In this document: piece after piece, positions 60,856 through 64,000 of the stretch
Position numbering within the stretch: the stretch's first letter is position 1
Layout of the letters: each line of letters opens with the position of its first letter
Source of the DNA: Bacteroidota bacterium
Lineage (GTDB): Bacteria > Bacteroidota > Bacteroidia > Chitinophagales > Chitinophagaceae
DNA: 64,000 nt
Reading direction: 5' to 3'
Assembly: GCA_947448725.1 (NCBI GenBank)
Contig: CANFOM010000001.1
Coordinates: 62,001 to 126,000 of the forward strand
Position numbers and translations under genes: made by a program
Notes under the pieces: generated by a model
The model's database searches: none
Seen by the model: the letters and a program-made list of their open reading frames with translations, nothing else
What the model was told of the DNA's origin: nothing

Positions 60856-61761
60856 ATGATTCAAGTTAAAGAAATATATCAGGGGGTAATGGAAGGTAAT
60901 TTTTTATTGCTTGCTAAAGCTATTTCTCAAATTGAAAATAAGGCAGAAGGGACAGATGTATTTTTACAAAGCTTAGCGCCAGTCGCCATTCCAATCATTG
61001 GTATAACGGGCCCTCCCGGTGCAGGCAAAAGCACCATCATCAATGCACTCATTACTGATTGGGTCAATAATAAAAAAAAGGTAGCTGTACTTTCAGTGGA
61101 TCCTTCTTCTCCTTTTCATCAAGGCGCTATTTTGGGTGACCGAATTCGTATGAAGGATTGGTATCTACATCCCAACGTTTACATTAGGTCTTTAGCGGCA
61201 AGAGGGCATCTTGGTGGTGTCAACAGTGCCATGCTTTCTTTAACTACTTTAATGCAATCGGTAGGCTTTGATTGTATTGTTATAGAAACGGTGGGGGTAG
61301 GTCAATCAGAAGTAGAAGTAGCCTCTTTGGCAGATACAACGGTAGTGGTGTTGGTGCCTGAAGCAGGGGATGAAGTGCAAATGATGAAATCGGGGTTATT
61401 GGAGATTGCGAATGTATTTGTAGTGAATAAAAGTGATCGCCCCAATGCGCAAATATTTGTGAACCACTTACGACAAATGATTATAGAAAATACAGGATCT
61501 AATCCCCCGCAAGTAATTAGTACCATCGCTACCGAAAAAGAAGGCATAGCAGAATTACAATTGGCTATTGAGCAACACCACGAAAGCCTTAGTTTGGACG
61601 GTAATAAAAAAGAAATTTTTTTGAATAAAGTGATGCAATTGATCCTGGCACACAAAATGAATCAAGTAGCAGTAGATCAAATAAAAATTAAATTAGCCTT
61701 GGAATACAAGCAAGCCAATTTTAATATTTTTAAATTTGCTCAACAATTTTATGGAGCTTAA
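60856..61761 (+). CDS. meaB: Methylmalonyl-CoA mutase-associated GTPase MeaB (ArgK family)
   Basis: G3E-type P-loop GTPase that protects and reloads B12-dependent methylmalonyl-CoA mutase. The 301-residue protein has Walker A GPPGAGKST (52-60), VDPSSPF, the switch segments AARGHLGGV and ETVGVGQSEVEV, and the base-recognition NKSDR. It is slightly shorter than E. coli ArgK/YgfD (331). Neither mutase subunit is present in the window, so its partner must be encoded elsewhere. Confidence 0.95.
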   Translation: MIQVKEIYQGVMEGNFLLLAKAISQIENKAEGTDVFLQSLAPVAIPIIGITGPPGAGKSTIINALITDWVNNKKKVAVLSVDPSSPFHQGAILGDRIRMKDWYLHPNVYIRSLAARGHLGGVNSAMLSLTTLMQSVGFDCIVIETVGVGQSEVEVASLADTTVVVLVPEAGDEVQMMKSGLLEIANVFVVNKSDRPNAQIFVNHLRQMIIENTGSNPPQVISTIATEKEGIAELQLAIEQHHESLSLDGNKKEIFLNKVMQLILAHKMNQVAVDQIKIKLALEYKQANFNIFKFAQQFYGA

Positions 61762-61774
61762 TTCGAAATAAAAT

Positions 61775-61978
61775 TTATTGTTTTTCTTGCTTCCACCATT
61801 TAATAGCTACATAGCCAACGATAGCAAAAGGCATAGCCGCTAAATAAATTATACCAGCATTAAATCCTTTTCCTGCTTCTTGTCCAATTTGAGCGGCTGT
61901 TTTAGTGCAAATAGAACATTGTGCTATTGCGCCCAAGACCATTAGTTGAGACAGTAGTAAAAACGAAATTCGTTTCAT
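61775..61978 (-). CDS. Small membrane protein with a CxxC motif
   Basis: A 67-residue protein: an N-terminal signal-like stretch (FLLLSQLMVLGAIAQ), then C-S-I-C-T-K-T-A at about residues 21-28, and a second hydrophobic span (IIYLAAMPFAIVGYVAIKWW). It is recognised as a type recurrent in Bacteroidota, but no function is known. The two cysteines would face the periplasm and could bind metal or form a disulfide. Its own promoter was not identified; a terminator separates it from thx. Confidence 0.75.
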   Translation of the reverse strand: MKRISFLLLSQLMVLGAIAQCSICTKTAAQIGQEAGKGFNAGIIYLAAMPFAIVGYVAIKWWKQEKQ

Positions 61979-62032
61979 AAATACTATGCGTTAAATAATT
62001 TTCGAGTAACCATGATTAATGAAAGTAGTAAT

Positions 62033-62057
62033 AAAAAAACCCCAATTCACTGGGGGT
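62033..62057 (-). terminator. Rho-independent terminator after the THX gene
   Basis: On the reverse strand a 5-bp GC-rich stem (CCCCA/TGGGG, 62040-62044 with 62051-62055) is followed by seven T residues. Confidence 0.75.
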
Positions 62058-62072
62058 CTTTATTACAATGTG

Positions 62073-62240
62073 TTAAGCTTTCGCTTTAGTTACTTTTTCA
62101 GCTTTAGCTGGTTTAGTAGTTTTTTCTACTTTAGCTGCTGCTGCTTTAGCACCTTTGCTAGCCACTTTATGTGGTCTGCTTTTGCCAAAAGAACCTAAAA
62201 ATCTTTTTCCTTTAGCTGTTTTTTTATCTCCTCTTCCCAT
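62073..62240 (-). CDS. 30S ribosomal protein THX
   Basis: A 55-residue basic protein. It begins MGRGDKKTAKGKRFLGSFGKSRP, the conserved THX sequence that sits in a pocket at the head of the 30S subunit, and continues into a long Lys/Ala-rich tail (AKAAAAKVEKTTKPAKAEKV). The tail is longer than in Thermus THX. The ATG at 62240 is downstream of its promoter box at 62274. Nearby frames upstream are not conserved. Confidence 0.92.
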   Translation of the reverse strand: MGRGDKKTAKGKRFLGSFGKSRPHKVASKGAKAAAAKVEKTTKPAKAEKVTKAKA

Positions 62241-62273
62241 GTTCTTGTTTTTTGTTAATTGGTGATTGAACAG

Positions 62274-62281
62274 CAAAAATA
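62274..62281 (-). promoter_or_regulatory. -7 promoter element for THX
   Basis: The reverse strand reads TATTTTTG, a match to TAnnTTTG, 33 bases before the THX ATG. It directly abuts the HU terminator, so the -33 region falls inside the terminator stem. Confidence 0.45.
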
Positions 62282-62283
62282 AA

Positions 62284-62310
62284 AAAACCCTCGCACATAC
62301 GAGGGTTTTA
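62284..62310 (-). terminator. Rho-independent terminator after the HU gene
   Basis: A 10-bp perfect stem (AAAACCCTCG at 62284-62293 with 62300-62309), loop of six bases, T-run on the reverse strand. Confidence 0.87.
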
Positions 62311-62349
62311 TTTCAAAATCTTAGTATTAAGCTGTTTTTAGAGCAAAAA

Positions 62350-62619
62350 CTACAATTTGCCGCTTAATTCTTTACCAGCTTTAAATTTAGCAACTTTTTT
62401 AGCTTTGATTTTGATAGCAGCTCCAGTTTGAGGATTGCGGCCCATACGAGCTGCACGCTTAGAAACTGAAAATGTACCAAATCCTACTAAAGTTACTTTA
62501 TCCCCTTTTTTCAAGGCTTTTGTAACTGCTTCGATAAATGCATCAACTGCTGCATTTGCTTGTGTTTTTGCGATCTCTGCATTGTCGGCAATGTGAGCGA
62601 TCAATTCTGCTTTGTTCAT
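62350..62619 (-). CDS. HU-family DNA-binding protein
   Basis: Nucleoid-associated histone-like protein of 89 residues. It starts [12 protein letters not shown] and contains [17 protein letters not shown] and [26 protein letters not shown], the beta-arm with the Pro that inserts into DNA and the C-terminal helix. The ATG at 62619 is chosen; an upstream extension to 62655 is not conserved. HU bends DNA and organises the chromosome. Confidence 0.95.
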   Translation of the reverse strand: MNKAELIAHIADNAEIAKTQANAAVDAFIEAVTKALKKGDKVTLVGFGTFSVSKRAARMGRNPQTGAAIKIKAKKVAKFKAGKELSGKL

Positions 62620-62652
62620 AGATGTGTTTTTTATAAGTTTAAAACGATGTAA

Positions 62653-62660
62653 CAAATTTA
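62653..62660 (-). promoter_or_regulatory. -7 promoter element for HU
   Basis: The reverse strand reads TAAATTTG, matching TAnnTTTG, 33 bases before the HU ATG. Confidence 0.45.
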
Positions 62661-62878
62661 TTAGCTTTTATCAATTGAAAAAATATTTTTTTTCAAAATC
62701 GATTTTTATTTTTCCTTTGAAACCCTTAAATAGTAAGGATTTCATTAAAAAACGGTAATATCGTTAGTTTAAGGTATTGATAAAAATAAGTAGGAAAGCC
62801 TTGCTGCCATTGAGTTTCATTGATAAGCGGCTGTAATATAGGCCAGTGGCGGTTTTCCCGATTTTAAACTATCCACAA
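62661..62878. other. Gene-free AT-rich gap
   Basis: 218 bases between HU and the DUF4286 gene with no credible open frame. It holds a weak nested inverted repeat (CCTTAAA at 62724-62730 with 62768-62774). Inside it, AACG/CGTT (62751-62754 with 62762-62765) is followed on the reverse strand by T residues, perhaps a weak terminator of the xth-DUF4286 transcript. Confidence 0.3.
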
Positions 62879-63181
62879 TCAATTCACAATTTGCATTTGG
62901 GTGCAAAAATAGTAACATTTTTCACCCCAATGGAGTTGAACCTCCTCTAAATGCTTGTTGGCATGAAGTGCAAGGTAGGCTTGCAATTGCTCAAGGTGGG
63001 GGGTAAAAAGTTGAATGGTATAAGTGGGTTCTTGATCGGAATTAACGGTTATTTGATACCATTTAATTTCTTCAAAACAAGAAGTTGCATGAATCATAGG
63101 GATAAAAGTTTGCTTTATCCACTCTTTCCAAGGCAATTCAAATGCTTCAATAACTTGAAAGCTAATATTGTATACCTGCAT
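62879..63181 (-). CDS. DUF4286 family protein
   Basis: A 100-residue soluble protein. Y-N-I-S-F-Q-V at the start, W-K-E-W-I-K-Q-T-F-I-P-M-I-H-A-T, an acidic loop and Y-T-I-Q-L-F match DUF4286, a ferredoxin-like fold found in Bacteroidota. The C-terminus has LHWGEKCYYF. The start is 3 bases after the exonuclease III stop, so the two are co-transcribed. No function is known. Confidence 0.82.
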   Translation of the reverse strand: MQVYNISFQVIEAFELPWKEWIKQTFIPMIHATSCFEEIKWYQITVNSDQEPTYTIQLFTPHLEQLQAYLALHANKHLEEVQLHWGEKCYYFCTQMQIVN

Positions 63182-63184
63182 GTT

Positions 63185-63955
63185 TTATTTTTTTAATTCT
63201 AATAGGATAGGGCAGTGATCACTGTGTTTGACCAAAGGTAATATAGAAGCCAATTGAATGGATGGCAATAAGGCCTTAGTGGCACATAAGTAATCAATTC
63301 TCCAGCCTTTATTTTGCAATCTTACCGATGGGAACCTTTGACTCCACCAGGAATAGGCCCCAATAGTGTCTGGACTTAATTGTCTAAAACTGTCTATCCA
63401 ACCATCGCTTAATAATTGGTCCATCCAAGCTCTTTCTTCGGGTAAAAATCCGGAGGATTTTTTATTGCCTTTAGGGTCATGAATATCTATGGCTTGATGT
63501 GCAATATTGTAATCGCCGGCAACAATTATATTAGGGCGTGTTTTTTTTAAGTTTTGTAGATAGGTATAAAATTCTTTTAACCATTGGTATTTATAAGTTT
63601 GTCTTTCCTCGCCGCTGGTGCCTGACGGGAAATAGGCATTTACAATAGTCAAATCACCAAGATCAATTCTAACCACCCTTCCTTCTGCATCACTCATTGT
63701 ATACCCATTGCCGTAAACGATTAAATCGGGCTTTACTTTGCTAAAGATGGCTACTCCGCTGTACCCTTTTTTTTGTGCAGCATACCAAGCTACATGATAA
63801 CCTAATGAAGTGAATAAGCTGATATCAATATCTGTTGCTGCCGCTTTGGTTTCTTGTACACAAAAAATATCTACCGGATTTTCAATTAACCATTCTATTA
63901 ATCCTTTTTTTATAGCAGCCCGAATTCCATTTAAGTTATAACTTACTATGCGCAT
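63185..63955 (-). CDS. xth: Exodeoxyribonuclease III
   Basis: AP endonuclease and 3'-5' exonuclease of base-excision repair. The 256-residue protein shows the EEP-fold motifs: SYNLNGIRAAIKKG (with Asn metal ligand), FCVQETKA (E), YFPSGTSG, VAGDYNIAHQAIDIHDPK (D, N), R-I-D-Y-L-C at the active site and SDHCPILLEL with the catalytic His at the end. Length and order are standard. It is the first gene of a two-gene operon with DUF4286. Confidence 0.96.
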   Translation of the reverse strand: MRIVSYNLNGIRAAIKKGLIEWLIENPVDIFCVQETKAAATDIDISLFTSLGYHVAWYAAQKKGYSGVAIFSKVKPDLIVYGNGYTMSDAEGRVVRIDLGDLTIVNAYFPSGTSGEERQTYKYQWLKEFYTYLQNLKKTRPNIIVAGDYNIAHQAIDIHDPKGNKKSSGFLPEERAWMDQLLSDGWIDSFRQLSPDTIGAYSWWSQRFPSVRLQNKGWRIDYLCATKALLPSIQLASILPLVKHSDHCPILLELKK

Positions 63956-64000
63956 TTTTTAATACAGTTTTAGGAGGGACTTTGAAATATTTCACTGTAA

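Noticed and set aside
1..64000. CRISPR arrays, tRNA or rRNA genes, insertion sequences, prophage genes
   Set aside because: No tandem spaced repeats, transposase, integrase or phage motifs, or cloverleaf-like sequences were found while reading the gaps; a covariance search with tRNA and Rfam models would settle the RNA part.

Overview
The window comes from an AT-rich bacterium of the phylum Bacteroidota, most likely family Chitinophagaceae. This placement is inference from gene content. The lineage-typical genes are gldC, an IPExxxVDY-type protein, DUF6089, DUF4286, TIGR02757/DUF2400 and ribosomal protein THX. Two Skp/OmpH genes follow bamA. Many starts lack a Shine-Dalgarno sequence, and many genes carry a TAnnTTTG element a short distance upstream, which is the known -7 box of this phylum. 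I see no rRNA, tRNA, CRISPR array, insertion sequence or phage gene, and no broken genes. The only partial gene is feoB at the left edge.

Layout. 0-12.6 kb: partial feoB, a secreted M28 peptidase, selD, birA, then rsfS-ftsH-LUD-lpxH-mscS and a MerR regulator. 11.5-14 kb: an unknown glycosyltransferase-like protein, gldC, yqeY, cvpA. 14.2-23.5 kb: an envelope-assembly locus (hydrolase, CBS protein, BamA-like barrel, nadK, DUF6089, uppS, bamA, two ompH). 23.6-25.5 kb: murI, rpmH (53 codons), rnpA, yidD. 25.5-26.8 kb: superoxide dismutase, a long imperfect palindrome, tadA.

26.8-34.5 kb is the most distinctive part. Two divergent operons encode a PF06439/DUF1080 '3-keto-disaccharide hydrolase', a monoheme cytochrome c lipoprotein, three TIM-barrel sugar isomerase/epimerase-like proteins, a cytoplasmic Gfo/Idh/MocA dehydrogenase, a GMC oxidoreductase with a C-x5-C-x3-C cluster motif, and its Tat-exported small subunit. 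Together they look like a periplasmic sugar/glycoside oxidation system (3-keto-glycoside route) with a cytoplasmic reducing arm. No transporter or regulator lies beside it. A further Tat-type Gfo/Idh/MocA protein lies at 38.9-40.3 kb, and tatC is at 54 kb.

34.6-50.1 kb: a 970-residue FAD/Fe-S oxidoreductase, a class V aminotransferase, ALDH, glutathione peroxidase, dusB, a CPBP protease, DUF2007, the phospholipid genes cdsA and psd, a HAD phosphatase, an SDR, TIGR02757 and metB. 50.2-64 kb: an SdpI-like membrane protein, a bacterial deoxyhypusine-synthase-like enzyme, a second M28 peptidase, rpiB, tatC, a CNNM/CBS protein, an aldo/keto reductase, the envelope run coaX-barrel-lptC, a GT2 glycosyltransferase, meaB, small genes (THX, HU, DUF4286) and exonuclease III.
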